Origin: Seohaeicola zhoushanensis
GTDB taxonomy: Bacteria > Pseudomonadota > Alphaproteobacteria > Rhodobacterales > Rhodobacteraceae
Assembly: GCF_014656415.1 (NCBI RefSeq)
Contig: NZ_BNCJ01000002.1
Location: forward strand, 695,025-759,024
Length of the DNA stretch: 64,000 nt
Direction: 5' to 3'
Each line of letters begins with the position of its first letter. The stretch's first letter is position 1. The notes beneath the pieces are model-generated. The model did no database searches. It saw only the letters and a list, made by a program, of their open reading frames with translations, and was not told where the DNA came from. Below, piece by piece: positions 34,935 through 42,509 of this stretch. A program made the translations under genes and the position numbers.

Positions 34935-35831
34935 TTGTCCGAAGGCGTGAGTGAGGCGGTGGCGCCGAAGGCGGCGTGGCGGCCGGGGAACGATCTGACC
35001 GGCTGGTTGCAGGCGGCGCCGCTGACGCTGATCCTGCTGGCCTTCCTGCTGGCGCCGATCGCCATGATCGTGGTGGTCAGCTTCTGGGGCGCCACCGAAT
35101 TCTCGATCTACCCGGATTTCCAGTTCGACAACTACGCCTTCCTCTTCGGCTCGGAGGTGACCTACCGGGTCTTCCTCGCCACCTTCAAATATGCCTTCAT
35201 CACCTGGGCCTTCACGCTCGCCATCGGCTTCACGGTGGCCTATTTCCTGGCCTTCCACATCCGCTCGCAGCCGATCCAGATCGCGCTTTTCCTGGTCTGC
35301 ACGATTCCGTTCTGGACCTCGAACATCATCCGCATGATTTCTTGGATCCCCTTCCTGGGCCGCAACGGCATCGCCAACCAGACGCTGATCGACTGGGGGC
35401 TGATCGACCAGCCGCTGGAGTGGCTGCTCTATTCCGACTTCTCGGTGATCCTGGCCTTTGTCCACCTCTACACGCTGTTCATGGTGGTGCCGATCTTCAA
35501 CACGATGGTGCGCATCGACCGCGCGCTGCTCGAGGCGGCGCGCGACAACGGGGCGAGCGGATTGCAGACGCTGGTGCATGTGATCCTGCCGCTGACCAAG
35601 CCGGGCATCATGATCGGCACCATCTTCGTGGTCACGCTGGTGATGGGCGATTTCATCACCGTGCGCTTCATGTCCGGCTCGCAGCGCGCCAACGTGGGGC
35701 GGCTGATCTCGAACGACATCGGGCTGCTGCAATACCCCTCGGCCGCCGCCACCGCCGTGGTGCTGCTGCTGACGGTGCTGATCGTGATCGGCATCCTGCT
35801 GCGCTTCGTCAACATCCGGAAGGAGCTGTGA
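34935..35831 (+). CDS. ABC importer permease 1 (PotB-like)
   Basis: 298 residues, TTG start at 34935 after a purine-rich GGAAGGGCAGAGG; a GTG at 34947 is the alternative. Six predicted membrane helices beginning at PLTLILLAFLLAPIAMIVVVSFW. The EAA loop that docks on the ATPase is LLEAARDNGASGLQTLVHVILPLTKPGI. Second-from-last gene pair of the importer operon. Confidence 0.92.
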   Translation: MSEGVSEAVAPKAAWRPGNDLTGWLQAAPLTLILLAFLLAPIAMIVVVSFWGATEFSIYPDFQFDNYAFLFGSEVTYRVFLATFKYAFITWAFTLAIGFTVAYFLAFHIRSQPIQIALFLVCTIPFWTSNIIRMISWIPFLGRNGIANQTLIDWGLIDQPLEWLLYSDFSVILAFVHLYTLFMVVPIFNTMVRIDRALLEAARDNGASGLQTLVHVILPLTKPGIMIGTIFVVTLVMGDFITVRFMSGSQRANVGRLISNDIGLLQYPSAAATAVVLLLTVLIVIGILLRFVNIRKEL

Positions 35832-35833
35832 GC

Positions 35834-36670
35834 ATGGAGAAACGTCCCTTCAGCTTCTACCTGCTCGCGGCCTTCTTCGCGCTCTTCGTGCTGTTCCTCT
35901 ACGGGCCGACCATCACCATCGGCATCCTCAGCTTCCAGGGGCCGCAGGGCGGGCTGACATTCCCGATGCGCGGCGTTTCGTTGCACTGGTTCCGCGACCT
36001 GTTCGAGGAGCAGGCGGTGGGCGACATCTGGGGCGCGTTCCGGCGCAGCCTGGTCCTTGGCCTGCTGGTCATGGTCGCCACCGTGGTCTTCTCGGTGATG
36101 GCGGGGCTGGCCTTCCGCAAGCGGTTCCTTGGCTCGGGCGTGCTCTTCTATGTCGCCATCACCTCTCTGGTGATCCCTTCGATCCTGATCTCGCTGGGGG
36201 TCGGGCTGATCTTCAACCAGTTGGGGCTGAAGGTGCATTGGGCGACCAGCGGGTTCGGCTCGCAGCTGACCTGGACGCTGCCCTTCGGCCTGCTCATCAT
36301 GTTCGCGGTGTTCAACCGCTTCGACAAGAGCTTCGAGGAGGCGGCGCGCGACCAGGGGGCGACGGCCTGGCAGACCATCCGCCACGTCGTACTGCCGATC
36401 ATCGCGCCCTCGCTGATCGGGGTGGCGCTCTTCGGCTTCACCCTGTCCTATGACGAATTCGCGCGGACACTGCTGACCGCGGGAAGCTACAACACGCTGC
36501 CGCTCGAGGTCTTCGGGATGACCACCAACGTGACCTCGCCGGTGATCTATGCGCTGGGCACGCTGACCACGCTGTTCTCCTTCGCGATCATCGGGGTCTT
36601 CCTGCTGGCGGCCTGGGTGATGGCCAGGCGGCGGGCGCGGCGCGGATCCGATGCGGGCAAGGGCGTGTGA
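35834..36670 (+). CDS. ABC importer permease 2 (PotC-like)
   Basis: 278 residues. The ATG at 35834 has AGGAG at the right distance; an in-frame GTG at 35828 that overlaps the preceding stop is too close to it. Six membrane helices start at FYLLAAFFALFVLFLYGPTITI, and the EAA motif is FEEAARDQGATAWQTIRHVVLPIIAPSL. It is followed directly (0 bp gap) by the racemase gene. Confidence 0.92.
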   Translation: MEKRPFSFYLLAAFFALFVLFLYGPTITIGILSFQGPQGGLTFPMRGVSLHWFRDLFEEQAVGDIWGAFRRSLVLGLLVMVATVVFSVMAGLAFRKRFLGSGVLFYVAITSLVIPSILISLGVGLIFNQLGLKVHWATSGFGSQLTWTLPFGLLIMFAVFNRFDKSFEEAARDQGATAWQTIRHVVLPIIAPSLIGVALFGFTLSYDEFARTLLTAGSYNTLPLEVFGMTTNVTSPVIYALGTLTTLFSFAIIGVFLLAAWVMARRRARRGSDAGKGV

Positions 36671-37315
36671 ATGAAGATCCTCTATATCAACCCGAACTCC
36701 ACCCATTCGATGACGGAGGGAATTGTCGCGGCGGCGCGGGCGGCCTGCCCGGAGGCCGAGATCGCCGGCGTGACCAATGCCGCCGGGCCGGCCTCGATCG
36801 AGGGGCCGGCGGATGGCGATGCGGCGGTGCCGGGGGTGCTGGCCGAAGTCGCGCGCGCCGAGGCTGATGCCATCGTCATCGCCTGTTTCGACGACACCGG
36901 CCTCGCCGAGGCGCAGGCGGCGGCGCAGGTGCCGGTGCTGGGGATCGGCCAGGCGAGCTATCTGATGGCGGCGCTGATGGGGCGGCGGTTCGGCGTGGTG
37001 ACCTCGGTTGCGGCGGCAATCCCGGTGATCGAGGGCAATATTGCCGCGGCGGGCTTTGGCGCCAATTGCGCCGGGGTACGGGCGAGCGGGCTGGCGGTCC
37101 TGGCGATCGACGAGGGCTCGGAGGCGGTGCGGGCGCATCTGGCGGCCGAGATCCTGCGGGCGCGGGACGCGGGCGCGCAGGCGGTGGTGCTGGGCTGCGC
37201 CGGCATGGCCCCGCTGCGCGGCGATCTCGCCAAGCGGACCGGCGTGGCGCTGATCGACGGGGTCGCGGCCTCGGCGCAGCTGGCGGTGGCGGCAGCGGGC
37301 TACGCAAGGCTCTGA
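36671..37315 (+). CDS. Hydantoin/aspartate-glutamate racemase-family protein
   Basis: 214 residues. The N-terminus ILYINPNSTHSMTEGI is the hydantoin racemase form of the family. Both catalytic Cys are present: Cys72 in IVIACFDDTGL and Cys176 in VVLGCAGMAPL. It starts on the base after the permease stop, so it belongs to the importer operon. Family members racemise 5-substituted hydantoins, Asp/Glu or allantoin-like ureides. This suggests that the imported compound, or a product of it, occurs as two enantiomers. Confidence 0.9.
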   Translation: MKILYINPNSTHSMTEGIVAAARAACPEAEIAGVTNAAGPASIEGPADGDAAVPGVLAEVARAEADAIVIACFDDTGLAEAQAAAQVPVLGIGQASYLMAALMGRRFGVVTSVAAAIPVIEGNIAAAGFGANCAGVRASGLAVLAIDEGSEAVRAHLAAEILRARDAGAQAVVLGCAGMAPLRGDLAKRTGVALIDGVAASAQLAVAAAGYARL

Positions 37316-37384
37316 GCGGCTTGCCCCCGCGCGGAGGCGGTCTATGGTGATCCGGCCCGAGAGGCGGGCCTGACGGGGGGAGCC

Positions 37385-39364
37385 ATGCAGTCCAATTCCA
37401 GCGCGGGGGGATATTTCCTCTATCATTCCATCGGGATGTATCCGGGCAAGGAGGAGGACCTCGCCCGCGCCATGGCCGAATTCGCGCAGGTCTGGGCGGC
37501 GCCGAACGACAAGCAATGGGGCTATGTGCTGAGGAAGCGGCAGGATTTCCTGGAACGCTGGGGCCGGCTCATCAATGCGCCCAAGGGCTCGATCACCGCG
37601 GTCGACAATGTCACCGAGGGGATGCAGAAGCTGATGCGCGCGCTGCCCGAGGGGCAGCTGCGGGGCAAGCGGGTGCTGGTGGCGGGCGATTGCTTCCCCT
37701 CGCTGCATTTCCTGCTGGCGGGGCTGGCGCCCAGGATGGGCTTCACGCTCGACACCGTGCCGCTGCGCGAGGGCGCCTCCTGGGTCGAGACCGAGGATTT
37801 CCTGGATCGCTGGGGCAGGGACGTCGGGCTGGCGCTGCTGACCTGGGTGACCTCGACGGCCTCGTCGAAGATGGACTACCCGGCGCTGGTGGCGCATGGC
37901 CGCGAGATGGGCAGCCTGCTGGTGGCGGACATCACGCAGGGGGCGGGGCTCTTGCCCTTCGACGTGATGAACCCCAAGGTCGATTTCGTGCTGACCACCA
38001 GCCTCAAGTGGATGTGCGGCACGCCGGGGGCGGGCATCCTCTATGCCGACAAGGCGCTGCTGCCCGAGTTGCAGCCCGAGACGCGTGGCTGGTTCAGCCA
38101 GAACAACCCGTTCAGCTGGGATCTCGACAAGTTCACCTATGCGCCGGATATCCGCCGTTTCGATTCCGGCACGCCGGGGTCGGTGGCGGCGGTGGCCTCG
38201 CTGCCGGCGCTCGACTGGTTCATCACCCAGGACGTGGCCGAGATCGGGGCGCGCAACCGGCGGATGGTGGACCAGATCATCGCCGGGGCCGACCGGCTCG
38301 ACCTGCCGCTGCTCTCGCCGCGCGAGGCGGCGCGGCGGGGCGGGTCGGTGATGCTGCGCCTGCCGGACAAGGCCGAGGCGGCGGCGATCACCGGGGCGCT
38401 GGGGGTCGAGGGCTATTCGGTGGACTTCCGGGGGCAGATCCTGCGGCTCTCGCCCGGCATCGTGACCGAGGAGGACGCCATCGAGGAGGTCTTCGCAATC
38501 ACCGAGGAGGTGATGCGCCGGCGTCGCGCGCGGTTTGCCGGGCGGGGCGCGGCGGCGGGCCAGGCCGGCGCGGGCGCGCTGGGTCAGCTGGGCGCGGCGC
38601 TGCTGAGCGGGGCGGTCAGGGTGGTCGACCTGACGGCGCAGCTGGGCCCCGAGACGCCGCTGCTGCGGCTGCCCAAGGACATCGCGAAGAACACGCCGCG
38701 CGTGGTGGTCCACAAGATCAGCGAATACGACAGGGACGGGCCGTTCTGGGCCTGGAACTGGCTGGAACTGGGCGAGCATTCGGGCACCCATTTCGACGCG
38801 CCGCATCATTGGCTGACCGGCAAGGACTTTCCCGACGGCTTCACCGATACGCTCGACGTGCAGCGGCTGGTGGCGCCGGTCAACGTGATCGACTGCTCGG
38901 CCGAGGCCGCCGCCGACCCCGATTTCCTGCTGACAGCCGAGGCGGTGAAGGCCTGGGAGGTGAAACACGGCGAGATCGGGCCCGGCGAATGGGTGGTGAT
39001 GCGCACCGACTGGGACGCGCGGGCGCATGACGAGGAGCTGTTCCTGAACGAGGATCCCGATCCCTTCGAGGACGGCTCGCACAGCCCGGGGCCAAGCACC
39101 GATTGCATCGACTACCTGCTGGGCAAGGGCATCGTCGGCTGGGGCACGCAGTGCATCGGCACCGACGCCGGAATGGCGGGCAAGTTCAGCCCGCCCTATC
39201 CCGCGCACAACTTCCTGCACCGCGACAACTGCTTCGGCCTCGCCAGCCTCTGCAACCTCGACCAGTTGCCGCCCAAGGGGGCGATCCTGATCGCCACGCC
39301 GCTCAAGATCGTCAATGGCACCGGCTCGCCAATCCGTGCCATCGCGCTGGTGCCGGGCGGCTGA
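37385..39364 (+). CDS. Kynureninase-like PLP enzyme fused to a cyclase (kynurenine formamidase-like) domain
   Basis: 659 residues in one uninterrupted frame. Residues about 1-385 are a fold-type I PLP enzyme resembling kynureninase: the FPS of GDCFPSLHFLL, ADITQGAG with Asp182, the PLP lysine in TTSLKWMCGTPG (Lys208), and GWFSQNNPFSWDLDKF...IRRFDSGTPG. Residues about 386-410 are an Ala/Gly-rich linker. Residues about 411-659 are a cyclase-family (PF04199) hydrolase with the metal motif EHSGTHFDAPHH (His465, His469, Asp471, His474/475). KynB-type formamidases use this fold. If the parallel holds, the protein would deformylate an N-formyl-aryl amino acid and cleave the product. GGGGGGAGCC precedes the ATG. 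Actual substrates are unknown. Confidence 0.88.
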   Translation: MQSNSSAGGYFLYHSIGMYPGKEEDLARAMAEFAQVWAAPNDKQWGYVLRKRQDFLERWGRLINAPKGSITAVDNVTEGMQKLMRALPEGQLRGKRVLVAGDCFPSLHFLLAGLAPRMGFTLDTVPLREGASWVETEDFLDRWGRDVGLALLTWVTSTASSKMDYPALVAHGREMGSLLVADITQGAGLLPFDVMNPKVDFVLTTSLKWMCGTPGAGILYADKALLPELQPETRGWFSQNNPFSWDLDKFTYAPDIRRFDSGTPGSVAAVASLPALDWFITQDVAEIGARNRRMVDQIIAGADRLDLPLLSPREAARRGGSVMLRLPDKAEAAAITGALGVEGYSVDFRGQILRLSPGIVTEEDAIEEVFAITEEVMRRRRARFAGRGAAAGQAGAGALGQLGAALLSGAVRVVDLTAQLGPETPLLRLPKDIAKNTPRVVVHKISEYDRDGPFWAWNWLELGEHSGTHFDAPHHWLTGKDFPDGFTDTLDVQRLVAPVNVIDCSAEAAADPDFLLTAEAVKAWEVKHGEIGPGEWVVMRTDWDARAHDEELFLNEDPDPFEDGSHSPGPSTDCIDYLLGKGIVGWGTQCIGTDAGMAGKFSPPYPAHNFLHRDNCFGLASLCNLDQLPPKGAILIATPLKIVNGTGSPIRAIALVPGG

Positions 39365-39409
39365 GCCGCCCCGCAGCCGGGATCGGCGGTGTTGGACCGT
39401 CCGGTCGGA

Positions 39410-39430
39410 TAATTGACGCTACGTCAATTA
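39410..39430. promoter_or_regulatory. Perfect inverted repeat upstream of the RTX gene
   Basis: 9-bp arms TAATTGACG and CGTCAATTA around a 3-bp spacer (CTA), in an otherwise gene-free 237-bp gap, 172 bp before the RTX start. A likely operator for an unidentified dimeric regulator. It is AT-rich and unlike an RNA terminator. Confidence 0.6.
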
Positions 39431-39601
39431 AGCTTGCCAAGGCGGGCGGTGTTGCCGCAGGCTTTTTCGCGGTGGGACGTCCCTGGAGATTTCAGAGCAA
39501 GGCAATAACAGCAGGCCGGTCGTGCCGGTTCAACTTCGATGGAAGGTCCAGGTCTGTCCCCGACTGCGGATCGAAGCGAACGAGCTTTCTCGGAGGGGGC
39601 C

Positions 39602-40903
39602 ATGTACGACAACCTTATCGTCGGCGATATCGGCGACAACAACCTGATCGGCACGGAATTCAACGACAATATCAAGGGCAAGCGCGGCTCCGACCGTATC
39701 GAGGGCGGCGATGGCGACGACCGGTTGGACGGCAACAACCTGTCGGATGGGCCGGACGGGGCCGACACGCTGATCGGCGGTCTGGGGGATGACCTGTTCA
39801 TCGCCTCGGCGGGAGCGGATATCTACGACGGCGGCGACGATCAGCACGACGTGGTGAGCTATGCCCATGTCGGCTCGGCGGTGACGGTGAACCTCGCCAA
39901 CCAGAGCCTGAACGAGGGGCTGGCGCAGAACCAGACCTTCATCGGGATCGACGACCTGATCGGCACCGCCTTCGACGATTTCCTGACCGGGGACGAGTTC
40001 AACAACTTCTTCATCGGCGGCGCCGGCAACGACCGGCTGATCGGCGGCTATGGCTATGACAAGCTGGTGGGCGGCGATGGCAACGACTATCTCGACGGCA
40101 ACAACCTGTCGGACGATTTCGACTATGCCGACGAGCTGATCGGCGGCAAGGGCAACGACTTCATGGTCGCCTCCTGGGGCGCGGATCTCTACGATGGCGG
40201 GCTGGGTCGCGACACGGTGAGCTATGCCCATGTCTCCTTCGGGGTGACGATCTCGATGACCGTGCCGGTGATCGTGGGCGGCTTTACCCAAGGCCATACC
40301 TTCAAGAGCATCGAGGTGCTGATCGGCACCGATTTCAACGACAACCTCACCGGCGATGACCGCGCCAACGTGCTGAAGGGCGGCGGCGATATCGACGGGC
40401 TTTTCGGCATGGGCGGCAAGGACCGGCTGTTCGGCGGCGGGGGCAATGACAGCCTCAACGGCGGCGAGGGGGCGGATTACCTCAACGGCGGGAACGGCAA
40501 CGACACCCTGATCGACGACGAGGCGGTGGCGGCCAGGGACGTGATGATCGGCGGCGGCGGCAACGACTGGATCGTCGGCGGGCTGGGCAACAACGTGATG
40601 AAGGGCGGCGGCGGCAAGGACACGCTGATCATCGAGACCGGCAGCGCCGTCATGTTCGGCGGATTCGGCGCGGATGTGTTCCGCTTCGACGACCAGTTCG
40701 GAACGGCGCGGGTGAAGGACTACAACAAGGCGCAGGGCGACCTGATGCAATTCACCGTCCTGGAGGCTACCAATTTTGCCGAGGTGCTGAGCCATGCCTC
40801 GGACGTGAACGGCAACGTGGTGATCGACATGGTGGATGGCACCGTGATCATCGAGAACATGGTCATGGCGCAGCTCGACGCGGACATGTTCGTCTTCGTC
40901 TGA
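39602..40903 (+). CDS. RTX calcium-binding repeat protein, probable type I secretion substrate
   Basis: 433 residues, ATG at 39602 after CGGAGGGGG. No N-terminal signal peptide, as expected for type I export. At least nine RTX nonapeptides are visible (such as GGDGDDRLD, GGAGNDRLI, GGDGNDYLD, GGGGNDSLN and GGNGNDTLI) that form Ca2+-binding beta-rolls. Two modules, residues about 35-135 and 157-256, are copies of each other (both contain LDGNNLSD, GADxYDGG, SYAHV and DDLIGT/EVLIGT). The C-terminal 80 residues (FRFDDQFGTARVKDYNKAQGD...MFVFV) are the aliphatic-rich end expected of a secretion signal. No type I exporter gene is in the window. No catalytic domain was recognised. Confidence 0.9.
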   Translation: MYDNLIVGDIGDNNLIGTEFNDNIKGKRGSDRIEGGDGDDRLDGNNLSDGPDGADTLIGGLGDDLFIASAGADIYDGGDDQHDVVSYAHVGSAVTVNLANQSLNEGLAQNQTFIGIDDLIGTAFDDFLTGDEFNNFFIGGAGNDRLIGGYGYDKLVGGDGNDYLDGNNLSDDFDYADELIGGKGNDFMVASWGADLYDGGLGRDTVSYAHVSFGVTISMTVPVIVGGFTQGHTFKSIEVLIGTDFNDNLTGDDRANVLKGGGDIDGLFGMGGKDRLFGGGGNDSLNGGEGADYLNGGNGNDTLIDDEAVAARDVMIGGGGNDWIVGGLGNNVMKGGGGKDTLIIETGSAVMFGGFGADVFRFDDQFGTARVKDYNKAQGDLMQFTVLEATNFAEVLSHASDVNGNVVIDMVDGTVIIENMVMAQLDADMFVFV

Positions 40904-41062
40904 TCGGCGGCCCGTCCGCCTGGGCCTGCGGGGCGGGGGAGGCCCGCGAGAGATGGTTTTCGGGGCAAACGCACGGCCTTGCGGCCTGCGGCGGGTGTCA
41001 GCCGCCCTGATCTTTCGGGGGTGTGCGAAGATGAAGTCAACAACGCAAGTCGTTGTTTTGAT

Positions 41063-41137
41063 TGGAGCGGGCGATGAGATTCGAACTCACGACCCTAACC
41101 TTGGCAAGGTTATGCTCTACCCCTGAGCTACGCCCGC
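41063..41137 (-). tRNA. tRNA-Gly (anticodon GCC), copy 1
   Basis: 75 nt with an encoded CCA. The acceptor stem GCGGGCG/CGCCCGC, D-arm, anticodon arm CCTTGCCAAGG with anticodon GCC (complement at 41103-41105) and GTTCGAATC T-loop are all intact. Identical to the copy at 41233-41307. Confidence 0.97.
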
Positions 41138-41232
41138 GTCCGTTTGGTGCGATGGACAGATTCCGACCGGGGCCGGTTGGTCTTCCATCTTTTTCCGGGG
41201 TATCCAGTCACCGGGTAAGTGACTGTTTTTAT

Positions 41233-41307
41233 TGGAGCGGGCGATGAGATTCGAACTCACGACCCTAACCTTGGCAAGGTTATGCTCTACCCCTGAGCTA
41301 CGCCCGC
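41233..41307 (-). tRNA. tRNA-Gly (anticodon GCC), copy 2
   Basis: 75 nt, same sequence as copy 1, with CCA encoded and anticodon complement at 41273-41275. The two genes lie 95 bp apart in the same orientation, probably co-transcribed and processed. Confidence 0.97.
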
Positions 41308-41385
41308 ATCCGTAGGGGGCGATTTATAAATAACCGCTCGGGACCACAAGAGGAAAAACGAGCCTCGGCGAAAGATTTTTGAAAT

Positions 41386-41910
41386 TCAGTCGAGAAGGGC
41401 TGAAATCGCCCGTGCCGTGCGCAGGTTGCGGCCGGTGAGGCGGGTGCCGAGAACACGCTCCATCCGGGCAGCGAGTCGCGAGCGGCCGATGCCCTCGGGC
41501 GCGTCGAGATAGGCGGCGGAGTGGCCAAGCGTGAGGGTCTCGCTTTCGGCGCGGAGCGAGTCGCAGAGCGGCTGGTCAAGTCGCGGCGGGCCGAGCAGCC
41601 AGAAGACATGGGCATGGCGCGCGTCCTCGGGGGCGAAGGGGCAGGCGGCGAGGGTTGCCTGGAACTGCGCGGCGGTCTGCACCAGCAGGGCGATGTCGAG
41701 GCCATGGCGCCGGTGCAGCGCCTTGGCCAGGTCGGTGGCAAGGGCCTTGGGCGTGCCAGTGGCGCTGAAGACCAGGTTGCCCGAGGCGATATGGGTCCTG
41801 GGCTCTTGCCAGCCCAGCGTCTCCGCCGTCGCCCGCAGGTCGGCCATCGGCAGCGTGTTGGCGCCGCCGACGTTGATGCCGCGCAGCAGGGCGACGTGGC
41901 GGGCGCTCAC
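41386..41910 (-). CDS. DUF1697 protein
   Basis: 174 residues, GTG start overlapping the MAPEG gene's stop (GTGA). The family signature HVALLRGINVGGANTLPMADLR at the N-terminus and GNLVFSATG (the NSGNVVF-like motif) are clear. DUF1697 proteins are small alpha/beta folds of unknown function. The coupling with MAPEG is probably coincidental operon packing. Confidence 0.9.
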   Translation of the reverse strand: MSARHVALLRGINVGGANTLPMADLRATAETLGWQEPRTHIASGNLVFSATGTPKALATDLAKALHRRHGLDIALLVQTAAQFQATLAACPFAPEDARHAHVFWLLGPPRLDQPLCDSLRAESETLTLGHSAAYLDAPEGIGRSRLAARMERVLGTRLTGRNLRTARAISALLD

Positions 41911-42296
41911 AGCAGGGCGTGGCCGAGCAGGCCGAGGGCGGAGAAGACCAGCATGGCGAAGGTGAGGACCATGCCGGGGCCGCGCAGCCGGTGGTCGGGG
42001 GTGGTGCCGAGGAAGGCGAGCGCGTGCAGGGTGCGCCCGGCGAGAAGCATCAGCCCGAGCGCGTGCACCGCGATGGCCGGGGCACCCTGGAGTTCGACCA
42101 GTAGCAGGAGAATCAGACCCATCGGCGCATATTCGGCGAGGTTGGCGTGGCCGCGGATGCGGGTGACCATCTCGGCCTCGCCGGCATCGCCCAGCGAGGC
42201 CTTGAACTTGTAGCGCCCGGCAATCACCCGGGCACTGAGCCAGACGTAGAGAAGGGCTAGGAGGGCGGCGTAGATCGGGGTGACGGCGAGGGTCAT
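41907..42296 (-). CDS. MAPEG-family membrane protein
   Basis: 129 residues with four predicted membrane helices. Characteristic segments are RVIAGRYKFKASLGDAG, EMVTRIRGHANLAEYAPMGLILLLLVE (the glutathione-contacting R-x-x-x-N-x-x-E pattern) and HALGLMLLAGRTLHALAF. Family members are glutathione-dependent or eicosanoid/glutathione enzymes; bacterial ones are mostly uncharacterised. It is preceded by the four-copy palindrome array (42370-42468). Confidence 0.92.
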   Translation of the reverse strand: MTLAVTPIYAALLALLYVWLSARVIAGRYKFKASLGDAGEAEMVTRIRGHANLAEYAPMGLILLLLVELQGAPAIAVHALGLMLLAGRTLHALAFLGTTPDHRLRGPGMVLTFAMLVFSALGLLGHALL

Positions 42297-42369
42297 CGGA
42301 AGTCCTGTGGCTGGGGGTCTGGCCGACAGGATAGCCGCGCCGTAGCGTGGCGCAATGATTGTGCGGGGC

Positions 42370-42468
42370 TGTCCATCCGTGGACAGGTTTGGCGCGCGCC
42401 TGTCCTTGGCTGGACAGGGGGTGTCCCCGGTTGGACAGGCCCGGCGCAGGGCTGTCCATTGCTGGACA
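42370..42468. promoter_or_regulatory. Four-copy TGTCCN-N4-TGGACA palindrome array
   Basis: Four 16-bp dyads at 42370-42385, 42401-42416, 42422-42437 and 42453-42468. Each has arms TGTCC(N) and TGGACA around a 4-bp spacer. The start-to-start distances are 31, 21 and 31 bp, near whole numbers of DNA turns, which suggests protein binding on one face of the helix. The array is between the pyc terminator and the MAPEG gene start (about 74 bp away). Confidence 0.7.
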
Positions 42469-42478
42469 GGCGGGAAAA

Positions 42479-42502
42479 GGGCCCGGCCTTGCGGTCGGGC
42501 CC
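42479..42502 (-). terminator. Intrinsic terminator of pyc
   Basis: A 7-bp GGGCCCG/CGGGCCC stem (42479-42485 with 42496-42502) with wobble-extended inner pairs, followed on the minus strand by CTTTTCC. It is 8 bp after the pyc stop. Confidence 0.75.
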
Positions 42503-42509
42503 TCGGGGG

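Noticed and set aside
35468..39220. Leftward open frame of 1250 codons
   Set aside because: Runs opposite a permease, the racemase and the fusion gene, which all have clear motifs; composition (Arg/His/Gln-rich) is typical of antisense frames.
37385..39364. Kynureninase-cyclase fusion as a frameshift or assembly error
   Set aside because: The frame is open across a plausible Ala/Gly-rich linker and both domains keep their key residues; no internal start with a ribosome site precedes the cyclase domain.
41063..41307. Tandem identical tRNA-Gly genes as an assembly artefact
   Set aside because: The flanking and spacer sequences differ between the copies, so it is a real duplication.
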